From positions 558,001 to 622,000 of the forward strand of contig NZ_JASISV010000001.1 in the NCBI RefSeq assembly GCF_030063305.1: DNA of 64,000 nucleotides, read 5' to 3'. This DNA comes from Salinibacterium sp. G-O1 (GTDB lineage Bacteria; Actinomycetota; Actinomycetes; Actinomycetales; Microbacteriaceae). The translations under genes were made by a program, and so were the position numbers. Of this stretch, positions 55,573-64,000 are shown piece by piece. Position 1 is the stretch's first letter; the number at the start of each line of letters is the position of its first letter. The notes under the pieces are model-generated. The model had not been told where the DNA came from and made no database searches. It worked only from the letters and a program-made list of their open reading frames with translations.

Positions 55573-56847
55573 ATGAGCGTATTCGCGAAGGCAACAGCCC
55601 CACGCTCGCGGTCACTTAAGTCCCTGATCAGCGGTGTCGCCGTCGTCGGCGTCAGCGCACTCGTCCTCAGTGGCTGTGCAGCACCAGCAGAAGAAGGTGG
55701 CAACAGCGCCGGACCGGCGCAGGACCTCTCGCTCAAGATCGGTACGGCACTTCCCGTCACCGGTAACCTCGCTTTCCTCGGCCCGCCCGAGATCGCTGGT
55801 GGCGAGTACGCAGCAGCCGAAATCAACGCGGCCGACCTCGGCGTGCAGATCGAGCTCATCCAGGGTGACTCGGGTGATACCGACAACAAGGCATACGAGA
55901 CCGAGATCCCTCGCCTCCTGGGTGAAGGTGTCAAGGCCATCCTTGGTGCAGCATCATCAGGCGTGTCGCTGCAGTTCATCGACCAGGTAACTGGCGCTGG
56001 AGTCATCCAGTTCTCGCCGGCCAACACCTCGGCGGCATTCACCGACTACGCCGACAACGGACTGTACTTCCGTACGGCCCCGTCTGACGTGCTCCAGGGC
56101 GAGGTGCTCGGCAACCTGATCGCAGAGTCGGGTGCAGAAACCCTCGGGATGATCGTGCTCAACGACTCCTATGGCACCGGCCTCGCCAAGGTCGCCAAGG
56201 CTGCCTTCGAAGCTGCCGGCGGTGAAGTGGTGGCTGAGGTCAGCTACAACACCGGTGACACCACCTTCGACGCGCAGATCTCTGAGGTTCGCGCGGCTGA
56301 CCCCGACGCGATCGCACTGATCACGTTCGAGGAAGTGTCGACCATGATTCCCGCTCTGAGCGGGTACCCGGCCGACCAGCTCTACTTCGTAGACGGCAAC
56401 CTGAAGAACTTCGGCACCACGTTTGCTCCGGGCACCCTCACGGGCGCCAAGGGCACGCTTCCCGGCCTGAGCGTCGACACGTTGACGGAGTTCACCGGAA
56501 ACCTGAACACGTTCTGGCAGGGCGAGGGTAACCCCGCACTCGAGGACTTCAGCTACGCAGCCGAATCTTATGACTCGGTTGTTCTGCTCGCTCTCGCAGC
56601 ACTCGCAGCCGGTTCGACCGACTCGGACAAGATCGCTGCGAAGCTGCAGGAAGTCTCCGGTGGTTCTGGTGACGGTGAGAAGTGCACGAGCTTTGCAGAG
56701 TGCGCTGACATCATCAACGGTGGCGGCGTAGCTGACTACGACGGCATCTCAGGCCCGATCACGCTGAACGATGTCGGAGACCCGACTGAGGCCACCATCG
56801 GTGTCTACCAGTTCGGTGAAGACAACAACTACAGCGCAATCAACTAA
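55573..56847 (+). CDS. livJ: Branched-chain amino acid-type ABC transporter substrate-binding lipoprotein
   Basis: A 424-residue secreted lipoprotein; the signal peptide ends in LSGC (Cys about 34), followed by an Ala/Glu/Gly linker. The mature part begins with LKIGTALPVTGNLAFLGPPE and ends YQFGEDNNYSAIN, a full type I periplasmic-binding fold of the LivJ family. The open frame extends upstream, but ATG 55573 has an AAGGAG site and starts the signal peptide. It is followed by a terminator and faces livF-livG-livM-livH, so the binding protein has its own promoter. The ligand could be amino acids, amides or urea. Confidence 0.88.
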   Translation: MSVFAKATAPRSRSLKSLISGVAVVGVSALVLSGCAAPAEEGGNSAGPAQDLSLKIGTALPVTGNLAFLGPPEIAGGEYAAAEINAADLGVQIELIQGDSGDTDNKAYETEIPRLLGEGVKAILGAASSGVSLQFIDQVTGAGVIQFSPANTSAAFTDYADNGLYFRTAPSDVLQGEVLGNLIAESGAETLGMIVLNDSYGTGLAKVAKAAFEAAGGEVVAEVSYNTGDTTFDAQISEVRAADPDAIALITFEEVSTMIPALSGYPADQLYFVDGNLKNFGTTFAPGTLTGAKGTLPGLSVDTLTEFTGNLNTFWQGEGNPALEDFSYAAESYDSVVLLALAALAAGSTDSDKIAAKLQEVSGGSGDGEKCTSFAECADIINGGGVADYDGISGPITLNDVGDPTEATIGVYQFGEDNNYSAIN

Positions 56848-56861
56848 GACTGCGCGGTAGG

Positions 56862-56889
56862 AGGGCCCCCGGCGAAAGCCGGGGGCCCT
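56862..56889 (+). terminator. livJ terminator
   Basis: A perfect 12-bp stem (56862-56873 with 56878-56889) with a GAAA loop, followed by TCGTCG. It is located 14 bases after the stop. Confidence 0.88.
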
Positions 56890-56944
56890 TCGTCGTGCCA
56901 GGCGCTCTCTCGCAGCGCTCAGGGGCGCCCGCAGGCAGCGAAAA

Positions 56945-56971
56945 ACCCCGCTCCTGCAGCAGGAGCGGGGT
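56945..56971 (-). terminator. Terminator of the livH-livM-livG-livF operon
   Basis: A 13-bp perfect inverted repeat with a single central base (56945-56957 with 56959-56971). Read on the minus strand it is followed by a T5 run, so it ends the operon coming from the right. Confidence 0.88.
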
Positions 56972-56988
56972 CAGTCGGTGACAGTGGG

Positions 56989-57726
56989 TCAGGTGCCGAG
57001 CGTACCGAGGTAGAGGCCGATGACCTTCGGGTCGTTCAGCAGCTCGCGCCCGGTGCCTTCGTACGCATCGCGACCCTGGTCAAGGACGTATCCGCGATCG
57101 CAAATTTGCAGGCATCGGCGAGCGTTCTGCTCGACCATGATTGTGGTGACGCCTGCCTTGTTGATCTCTGAGACGCGCAGGAATGCTTCATCCTGACGCG
57201 CTGGGGACAGACCGGCGGATGGCTCGTCCAGAAGCAGCACGTGGGGGTCCATCATCAGCGCACGCGACATGGCTACCATCTGGCGCTCACCGCCGGACAG
57301 CGACCCTGCGCGTTGCTTGAGGCGCTGACCGAGTTCGGCGAAGATGCCCGTGACAAACTCCAGGCGCTCTGCATAGATTTTCGGGTTCTGGTACAGCCCC
57401 ATCTGGAGGTTCTCTTCGATGGTCAGGCTGGGGAACACGTTGTTGTTCTGCGGCACGAAGCCGACACCGCGCGCCACCAGTTTGTTCGCCTTAAGCCCAG
57501 TGATGTCCTCACCGTTCAGCTCGATGCTGCCGCCGCGGATTTTCACCTGCCCGAAGATGGACTTGAGCAGCGTGGACTTGCCGGCGCCGTTCGGGCCGAT
57601 GATGCCGATCAGTTCACCCTGCTCGGCGACGAGGTTGGTGCTGTTGAGGATGTTGACGCCCGGCAGATATCCTGCCGTCAGGTCGGTGACCTTGACCACC
57701 GCCGTCTTTGTCGCGGTATGGCTCAT
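56989..57726 (-). CDS. livF: Branched-chain amino acid-type ABC transporter ATP-binding protein LivF
   Basis: A 245-residue ABC ATPase. Walker A GPNGAGKST (about 43-51), signature LSGGERQMVAMSRAL (about 142-156) and Walker B VLLLDEPSAGLSP. The ATG overlaps the livG stop and has GGAGAAG upstream. It is the last gene of the four-gene minus-strand operon and forms the ATPase heterodimer with LivG. Confidence 0.92.
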   Translation of the reverse strand: MSHTATKTAVVKVTDLTAGYLPGVNILNSTNLVAEQGELIGIIGPNGAGKSTLLKSIFGQVKIRGGSIELNGEDITGLKANKLVARGVGFVPQNNNVFPSLTIEENLQMGLYQNPKIYAERLEFVTGIFAELGQRLKQRAGSLSGGERQMVAMSRALMMDPHVLLLDEPSAGLSPARQDEAFLRVSEINKAGVTTIMVEQNARRCLQICDRGYVLDQGRDAYEGTGRELLNDPKVIGLYLGTLGT

Positions 57727-58754
57727 GAGCTCTTCTCCGGGTGTTCTGGCGGGGTGCTGTCTTTATGGGATCGTGAGCGGATGTTGCCGTCGAGGGTGGC
57801 AACCTCGTCTGCCATGTACTTGCCGACCTCCGGGATGTCCCCGGCAATGCGGCCGGTGACAACTCCCAGGTCGACATCCTGATGCGCACCGAGGTACGCG
57901 TCGATGACGGCCTGATTTTTCATGACCTCGTCAGGCGGGCCCTCTGCAACAACCTTGCCCTCGGCCATGACGATCACCCAGTCGGCGATGTGGCGAACCA
58001 TGTGCATGTCGTGCTCGACGAACAGCACCGTCATCCCCTCGTCCTTAAGGTCGAGGATGTGGTCGAGCAGTGACTGCGTCAGAGCCGGGTTGACCCCGGC
58101 CATGGGCTCGTCGAGCATCACGAGTGTCGGCTCGCTCATGAGTGCCCGTGCCATTTCGAGGAGCTTCCGCTGGCCTCCAGAGAGGCTGGCCGCGAAATCT
58201 TCGCTCTTCTCGGCGAGCTTGAACTTCTGAAGGAGCACCATGGCGCGCTCTTCGATTTCGCTCTCCTGCTTGCGCCACAGGGCAGGGAACAGGCTCGACA
58301 GCAGGCGTTCGCCGCGCTGACCCTTCGCGCCGAGTTTCATGTTCTCGAGCACGGTCAGAAGACCGAGGGCTTTGGTGAGCTGGAAGGTGCGCACCTGACC
58401 CAGCTGCGCAACCTTGAACGCGGGGACTCCAGACAGGGAGTGCCCCTCGAACGTCCACTTTCCCGCGTCTGGCTTATCGAACCCGGTGAGCAGGTTGAAC
58501 AGTGTCGTCTTGCCTGCACCGTTGGGTCCGATGAGGGCGGTGATGGCGTTTCGTGGAATCTCGATGTGTTTGACGTCGACCGCGGTGAGCCCACCGAAGG
58601 TGCGACGGATGTCGTCCGCGATGATGATCGGATCGACCTTCGCCACTCCAGGAGCAATCTCGCCCTTGTGCAGGCCCGTCGACTTGGGGCGCTGCTCGGG
58701 TGCTGCGGTGCTCATCGGTTCGTCGCCGCCCGGCAGTTCTTCACTGTTTGACAA
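57723..58754 (-). CDS. livG: Branched-chain amino acid-type ABC transporter ATP-binding protein LivG
   Basis: A 343-residue ABC ATPase with an N-terminal linker of about 45 residues and a C-terminal addition of about 40 residues. Walker A is GPNGAGKTT (about 76-84); signature LSGGQRKLLEMARAL; Walker B VMLDEPMAGVNP. The start is TTG at 58754 with AAGGAG seven bases upstream; an internal ATG at 58715 is an alternative. It overlaps livM by 14 bases. The extra C-terminus (from about residue 300) is unlike canonical LivG of about 255 residues. Confidence 0.9.
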   Translation of the reverse strand: MSNSEELPGGDEPMSTAAPEQRPKSTGLHKGEIAPGVAKVDPIIIADDIRRTFGGLTAVDVKHIEIPRNAITALIGPNGAGKTTLFNLLTGFDKPDAGKWTFEGHSLSGVPAFKVAQLGQVRTFQLTKALGLLTVLENMKLGAKGQRGERLLSSLFPALWRKQESEIEERAMVLLQKFKLAEKSEDFAASLSGGQRKLLEMARALMSEPTLVMLDEPMAGVNPALTQSLLDHILDLKDEGMTVLFVEHDMHMVRHIADWVIVMAEGKVVAEGPPDEVMKNQAVIDAYLGAHQDVDLGVVTGRIAGDIPEVGKYMADEVATLDGNIRSRSHKDSTPPEHPEKSS

Positions 58755-59724
58755 AGGTCAGCTCCTTCTTATTGCCCAGGAGTCCCTGGGGTTTGAAGAT
58801 CACGAGCAGCATGAGCGCGACTCCGACGAGGATAAAGCGCAGCGTCTGGGCCTGCGTGGTCGACATGAACGGCAGGATGCCGCTGGTCACCAGCGCTGGC
58901 AGCACGTTGCTCAGGAAGGTTTGCACCACCCAGAACAGCACCGCGCCCAGCACCGGACCAAAGACTGTCGCGGCACCACCGAGAAGCAATGCCGTATAGA
59001 TGAAGAACGTCAGGGACGTCACGTAGACGCCGGGATTCACCGAGGATGGCAGGGCGTACACGATGCCCCCGAGGGCACCGAACACACCGCCGATGACGAG
59101 AGCCTGCATCTTGTAGGCGTAGACGTTCTTTCCGAGCGCACGCACCGCATCTTCGTCTTCACGGATGCCCTTGACGACGCGTCCCCAGGGGCTGCGCATG
59201 ATCGTGAACACGATCAGCACGGCAAGCGCGAGGATGACGAGGCCGAAGATGCGCACCCACCATCCCGTCGCGTTGTACGTGAACGGCCCGATCCCGTAGG
59301 TTCCGTCCGGGATGGGGTTGGAGGCACGGAAGCTGTCGTGGTAGCCGCTGAGGCCGTCTGCGGAGCCAGTGATGGCATCGAAGGTGTTGGTCAGGAACAA
59401 CAGGCGCACGACCTCGGCCGCCGCGATGGTCACGATGGCGAGGTAATCGCCACGCAGTCGCAGGGTGGGGATACCGAGGAGCAGCGCGAAGATGATCGAC
59501 GCACCGACCCCGACGAACATCCCGGCCCACCAGGGGAAGCCGAAGGTGAGAGCCGAGATTGCGTACCCATATGCTCCGATGGCCATGGATGCCGCAACAC
59601 CCATGTTGAGCAGGCCGGCGTAGCCGAAGTTGACCGCGAGACCCACGGCTGCGAGCGCGTAGGCGATCGTGGCGGGGCTGAGGATGGACGATGTCGTATT
59701 CGACAGAATCTGAAGGAAGTCCAT
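58741..59724 (-). CDS. livM: Branched-chain amino acid-type ABC transporter permease LivM
   Basis: A 327-residue permease with about nine membrane helices and the family loop GDYLAIVTIAAAEVVRLLF (about 92-110). The helix NFGYAGLLNMGVAASMAIGAYG (about 33-54, in two parts) is the LivM signature. It is three bases downstream of livH and overlaps livG by 14 bases, so the order is livH-livM-livG-livF. Confidence 0.92.
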   Translation of the reverse strand: MDFLQILSNTTSSILSPATIAYALAAVGLAVNFGYAGLLNMGVAASMAIGAYGYAISALTFGFPWWAGMFVGVGASIIFALLLGIPTLRLRGDYLAIVTIAAAEVVRLLFLTNTFDAITGSADGLSGYHDSFRASNPIPDGTYGIGPFTYNATGWWVRIFGLVILALAVLIVFTIMRSPWGRVVKGIREDEDAVRALGKNVYAYKMQALVIGGVFGALGGIVYALPSSVNPGVYVTSLTFFIYTALLLGGAATVFGPVLGAVLFWVVQTFLSNVLPALVTSGILPFMSTTQAQTLRFILVGVALMLLVIFKPQGLLGNKKELTFVKQ

Positions 59725-59727
59725 GGT

Positions 59728-61050
59728 CTAACCCACTCTCTCTTTCCGGCCGAGCAACCCTTGAGGACGCAGCAGCAAGACCAGCACAAGTACGCCGAGC
59801 GCCCCGACGTACTTGAGGTCGGACGATATCCAGAGGGTGGAAAGTTCCACCAGCAGACCAATGACGATCGATCCGACGAGCGCGCCGAACGCGGTTCCGA
59901 GACCACCCAGGGTCACGGCGGCGAAGATGAGCAGCAGGATCTGCGCACCCATATCCCACCGGATGCCGGGGCGGAAGTACGCCCACAGGATTCCGGACAG
60001 ACCGGCAAGACCCGCTGCGACGATCCACACGACGCGAACGACGAAGTCGACGTCGATGCCGGATGCCGCGGCGAGGGATGGATTGTCGGCCACCGCTCGC
60101 GTTGCCTTGCCGATGCGTGTTCGCACCAGCCACCAGGCGACCGCGAGGATCACCACGACGCTGATTCCCATGCTGGTCATGTCAACGACGCTGAGGGACA
60201 CCGAACCGAAGAGCTTGATCTTGGGGGAGTCCGCGCCGGGAAGTTGTGCGGTGCCGCCACCGATGAAGAACTGGAAGATGTACCGTAGCGCCAGCGAGAG
60301 ACCGATGCTGACGATCATCAGCTGAACCACGCCGACCCCGCGTTTTCGCAGGGGTCTCCAGAGGCCGGCATCCAGAACGTAACCGAACGCCATGCTCAAC
60401 AGGATCGCTATGGGAATGGCACCCCAGATGGGCACGCCGAGGCCACCAGACATCACGAGGGTGGCGAGGGCGCCGAACGTCACCATCTCGCCGTGAGCGA
60501 AGTTCGAGATACTCGTGGTGCCGTAGACGAGCGAGAGGCCGATCGCCGCGAGACCGAGCATGAGACCGAAGTTGAGGCCATTGACGGTTCGCTCGACGAG
60601 TTGGTCGAAGAAGCTCGTCTGGTTGCGCTCACCACGACCGATGAAGAAGTTCATGACCGCGCTGCCGCTCGGCCCGATGCTCACTTCTTTGACGTTCGGG
60701 GAATCGTCGGCCTCGTCAACGACAGCGATGTCGGTGGGCAGAGTGTCTTCGTTGAGGGTGACCGTGTAGTCGCCCTTCTCGGGAACACCGATGGCCCAGC
60801 GGCCTTCAGCGTCCGTCTTGACTTCCGCCGAGTATCCGCCCCCATCGACCTTGATCTCGATGTCTTCGAGCGGCACACTGTTGAGCTTGACGTTGCCGAC
60901 CACCTTGAAGTCGTACTTGTCGAGGTTGATGTCGTCGGCCGCGGCCGGACCGGCGAGCAGCGTGAGCGCAAGGGTCGCTGTAAGCGTTGCAAGGGCTAGG
61001 ACGCCACTGCGCTTTGTCCAGCGAGCGCGACGTATTCGGGTAGTAGTCAC
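59728..61050 (-). CDS. livH: Branched-chain amino acid-type ABC permease LivH with a secreted N-terminal beta-domain
   Basis: A 440-residue protein. The C-terminal 290 residues are a standard LivH permease (GLSLVYGTTSISNFAHGEMV, about 171-190). Before it are a signal-like hydrophobic segment ending LAGPAAA (about 31-37) and a domain of about 80-90 residues (about 40-128) resembling carboxypeptidase-regulatory-like or CNA-B-type beta-sandwiches (VKLNSVPLEDIEIKVDGGG, TDAEGRWAIGVPEKGDYTV). I start at the GTG at 61050 with AGGAGG just upstream; the longer frame passes through the promoter region. It is first in its operon. The domain may contact the binding protein or the cell wall. Confidence 0.88.
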   Translation of the reverse strand: MTTTRIRRARWTKRSGVLALATLTATLALTLLAGPAAADDINLDKYDFKVVGNVKLNSVPLEDIEIKVDGGGYSAEVKTDAEGRWAIGVPEKGDYTVTLNEDTLPTDIAVVDEADDSPNVKEVSIGPSGSAVMNFFIGRGERNQTSFFDQLVERTVNGLNFGLMLGLAAIGLSLVYGTTSISNFAHGEMVTFGALATLVMSGGLGVPIWGAIPIAILLSMAFGYVLDAGLWRPLRKRGVGVVQLMIVSIGLSLALRYIFQFFIGGGTAQLPGADSPKIKLFGSVSLSVVDMTSMGISVVVILAVAWWLVRTRIGKATRAVADNPSLAAASGIDVDFVVRVVWIVAAGLAGLSGILWAYFRPGIRWDMGAQILLLIFAAVTLGGLGTAFGALVGSIVIGLLVELSTLWISSDLKYVGALGVLVLVLLLRPQGLLGRKERVG

Positions 61051-61215
61051 AAAACCTCCTGACGGCACCAGCCAAAGCTGTGCTCCGCGGGTGCTGGCGC
61101 ACCGTCTTCGATGACGATACTGCGCAAATGTGTCTCGGGTGTTTCCATCGGGACACATTTCGGTCTTGCCATTATGGGGTGTGGAATACCCGCAGGGCGA
61201 ACGGGTTAATATTGG

Positions 61216-61225
61216 ATACCGGTAT
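61216..61225. promoter_or_regulatory. Palindrome between livH and guaB
   Basis: ATACCGGTAT is a perfect 10-base palindrome, extended imperfectly to GGATACCGGTATTC, in the 221-base divergent region. TAATAT at 61208-61213, a plausible -10 box for guaB, lies beside it. A degenerate GTTAA-N6-ATACC (61205-61220) overlaps and could be a poor GlnR-like half-site. No regulator can be named. Confidence 0.35.
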
Positions 61226-61262
61226 TCAGCGCGGCATCCCGGTCTCAAATGTTCCAAAGTAA

Positions 61263-62774
<1,512 letters not shown>

Positions 62775-62792
62775 TTGGGCCGGCGCGTCCGA

Positions 62793-63938
62793 TCAGAGGG
62801 CGAGCGCCATCCGCATGATCGCCTCGGCGAGCACCTCCGGGCTGCAGGCGAGGTTGAGTCTGGCGAAGCCACGACCCTGGGTTCCGAAGGTGGGCCCGGC
62901 GTTGAGGGCGACCCGTGCTTCCTCCAGAATCCGGATGCTCGGATCGTCGCCCAGCCCCATCGCCCTGAAGTCGAGCCAGGCGAGGTAGCTGGCTTCGGGC
63001 ATCCGGTAGCCGACCTCGGGGAGCAATTCGTCGAGAAGGCTCGCGAGAAGGTCACGGTTTGAGGTGATGGAGGCCAGGGCGCCATCCAGCCACTGCTGGC
63101 CGTGCTCGAACGCGGCAACGCTCGCGTGCAGGCCGAGCAGGCTCGTGCGGAACCCGACCTCTTCGGGCATCCGGTCGAGCACACGAAGGCCCCGCTTGCC
63201 GCCGGCGACCATGATGGCGCACTTGACGCCGGCGAGGTTCCATCCTTTGCTGGCTGACGTGACGGTGATTCCGCGCTTGCGGGCCTCATCCGACACGCTG
63301 AGGTACGGGACGAAATCCACCCCGGGATGCACCAGCGGTCCGTGGATCTCGTCGCTGATGACGGTGACCCTGTGTGTGTCGGCGAGGCGGGCAACGGCCT
63401 GCAGAGTCTCGGCCGAATGCACGAGGCCGAGAGGGTTGTGCGGGTTGCACAGCAGCAACGCGGTGGCTCCGCCCGCGAAGGCGCGCTCGAGCCCATCCAG
63501 ATCGATGCTCCAGGTTGTGCCATCGTCGAGAAGGGGTACCTCGGCGATCACGCCGCCTGCCTCGGGAACCAGGTCGAAAAACGGCGGGTAGACCGGGGGC
63601 ATGATGACGACGGCATCCCCAGGGCTGATCGACTGGCGCAACGACTCGACTATCGCCACGCTCACGTCGGTTGCGGTGCGCACCTTGAGTGGATTGACGA
63701 CCCACCCCCAGGTGCGTTCGGCGTAGCCCGCGAAGGCGGCTGGCAGCGGACCGGGGGAACCCACATACCCGGTGTCGGACGCCTCAATCCTGGCGATCAT
63801 CGACTCCGCGATGACAGGCGCAAGCGCGTAATCCATCTCGGCGACGAACAGCGGAAGCACGTCTGAGGGGTATGCCGTCCACTTCTCACTGGTGCGAGTG
63901 CGGAGCTGGGCCAGCGGAACTGCGCGAACGTCGGTCAT
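62793..63938 (-). CDS. MalY/PatB family aminotransferase or cystathionine beta-lyase-like enzyme
   Basis: A 381-residue fold-type I PLP enzyme. The PLP lysine is in TVTSASKGWNLAGVK, with LPLFVAEMDYALAP near the N-terminus and the LLCNPHNPLG motif. The family includes PatB C-S lyase and MalY. I start at 63938; CAAGCT lies exactly six bases before the ATG and no ribosome site is visible, so this may be another leaderless gene. It is divergent from the GuaB3-type gene and convergent with guaB. The substrate is not determinable. Confidence 0.88.
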   Translation of the reverse strand: MTDVRAVPLAQLRTRTSEKWTAYPSDVLPLFVAEMDYALAPVIAESMIARIEASDTGYVGSPGPLPAAFAGYAERTWGWVVNPLKVRTATDVSVAIVESLRQSISPGDAVVIMPPVYPPFFDLVPEAGGVIAEVPLLDDGTTWSIDLDGLERAFAGGATALLLCNPHNPLGLVHSAETLQAVARLADTHRVTVISDEIHGPLVHPGVDFVPYLSVSDEARKRGITVTSASKGWNLAGVKCAIMVAGGKRGLRVLDRMPEEVGFRTSLLGLHASVAAFEHGQQWLDGALASITSNRDLLASLLDELLPEVGYRMPEASYLAWLDFRAMGLGDDPSIRILEEARVALNAGPTFGTQGRGFARLNLACSPEVLAEAIMRMALAL

Positions 63939-63966
63939 AAGACAAGCTTGCCTCATCCATCGCGCC

Positions 63967-63972
63967 TAGACT
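63967..63972 (+). promoter_or_regulatory. -10 box TAGACT of the GuaB3-type gene, predicted leaderless
   Basis: TAGACT is followed by six bases and GTG at 63979, repeating the spacing seen at the other leaderless candidates. Confidence 0.5.
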
Positions 63973-63978
63973 TGACGC

Positions 63979-64000
63979 GTGAATGACATCGAAATTGGCC
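63979..64000 (+). CDS. Start of a GuaB3-type IMP dehydrogenase family gene (partial)
   Basis: Only seven codons are in the window: GTG then NDIEIG. Actinobacterial GuaB3 proteins begin with a similar (M)xxIEIGRGKR pattern, and guaB is often followed by guaB3, with or without intervening genes, so the call is plausible. An ATG at 63983 in another frame gives MTSKLA and fits less well. The rest is outside the window. Confidence 0.45.

Noticed and set aside
58414-60288. Plus-strand open frame of 624 codons opposite livG, livM and livH
   Set aside because: It is antisense to three certain genes, rich in His/Gln/Asp/Arg typical of such shadows, and has no known domain.

Overview
This window is high-GC DNA from an actinobacterium, most likely a Microbacteriaceae member. 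The evidence is the gene order (str, S10, spc and alpha ribosomal clusters leading to truA-rplM-rpsI-glmM-coaA-glmS-acpS-alr-tsaEBD), frequent GTG and TTG starts, -10 boxes of the form TANNNT, and Ala/Lys- or Asp/Glu-rich tails on many ribosomal proteins. The family assignment is inference; no rRNA or marker comparison was possible.

Layout. 1-1439: end of a type IV pilus pilM-pilN-pilO operon. 1549-2861: two membrane proteins of unknown function. 2842-7516: str operon (rpsL, rpsG, fusA, tuf) with a clear promoter and a terminator after tuf. 7551-14954: accessory block with a small membrane protein, a type IB topoisomerase, an IclR regulator and a histidine-utilisation operon (hutH-hutU-formimidoylglutamase-hutI). 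14988-27181: S10 and spc operons through secY and adk, then map to 28017; rpsN (S14) is absent from its usual place between rplE and rpsH. 28021-35581: carbohydrate locus (ROK regulator and PIG-L deacetylase divergent from a sugar-phosphate isomerase-like protein, a Gfo/Idh/MocA dehydrogenase and a complete RbsABC-type importer) placed between map and infA. 35630-38922: infA, rpmJ and the alpha operon. 38952-41042: a LigD-type polymerase facing an ATP-dependent DNA ligase. 41168-43368: truA, rplM, rpsI. 43391-51715: glmM, coaA, glmS, acpS, alr and the tsaE-tsaB-rimI-tsaD chain. 51761-55383: two DUF4190-like proteins, a THUMP-like methyltransferase, groES with CIRCE elements, rarD. 55421-61050: a branched-chain-amino-acid-type ABC transporter in two convergent units. 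61272-64000: guaB, a MalY/PatB aminotransferase and the first codons of a GuaB3-type gene.

How it works together. The backbone is translation, protein export, envelope precursor synthesis and tRNA t6A modification. Nutrient and DNA-repair modules sit at the joints between operons, and the internal order of each ribosomal operon is otherwise kept. Regulation visible in the sequence includes a palindromic operator in the hut divergent promoter, a ROK-type operator in the sugar locus, CIRCE at groES, GlnR-like boxes before livJ, hairpins inside the ribosomal operons, and a set of genes whose start codon lies exactly six bases after a -10 box, which predicts leaderless mRNAs.

I found no phage, IS element, CRISPR array, tRNA or rRNA. 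The best candidates for something undescribed are the sugar locus, the LivH protein with a secreted beta-domain at its N-terminus, the leaderless start pattern, the element shared by the rpsL, infA and rplM leaders, and the ribosomal protein extensions.
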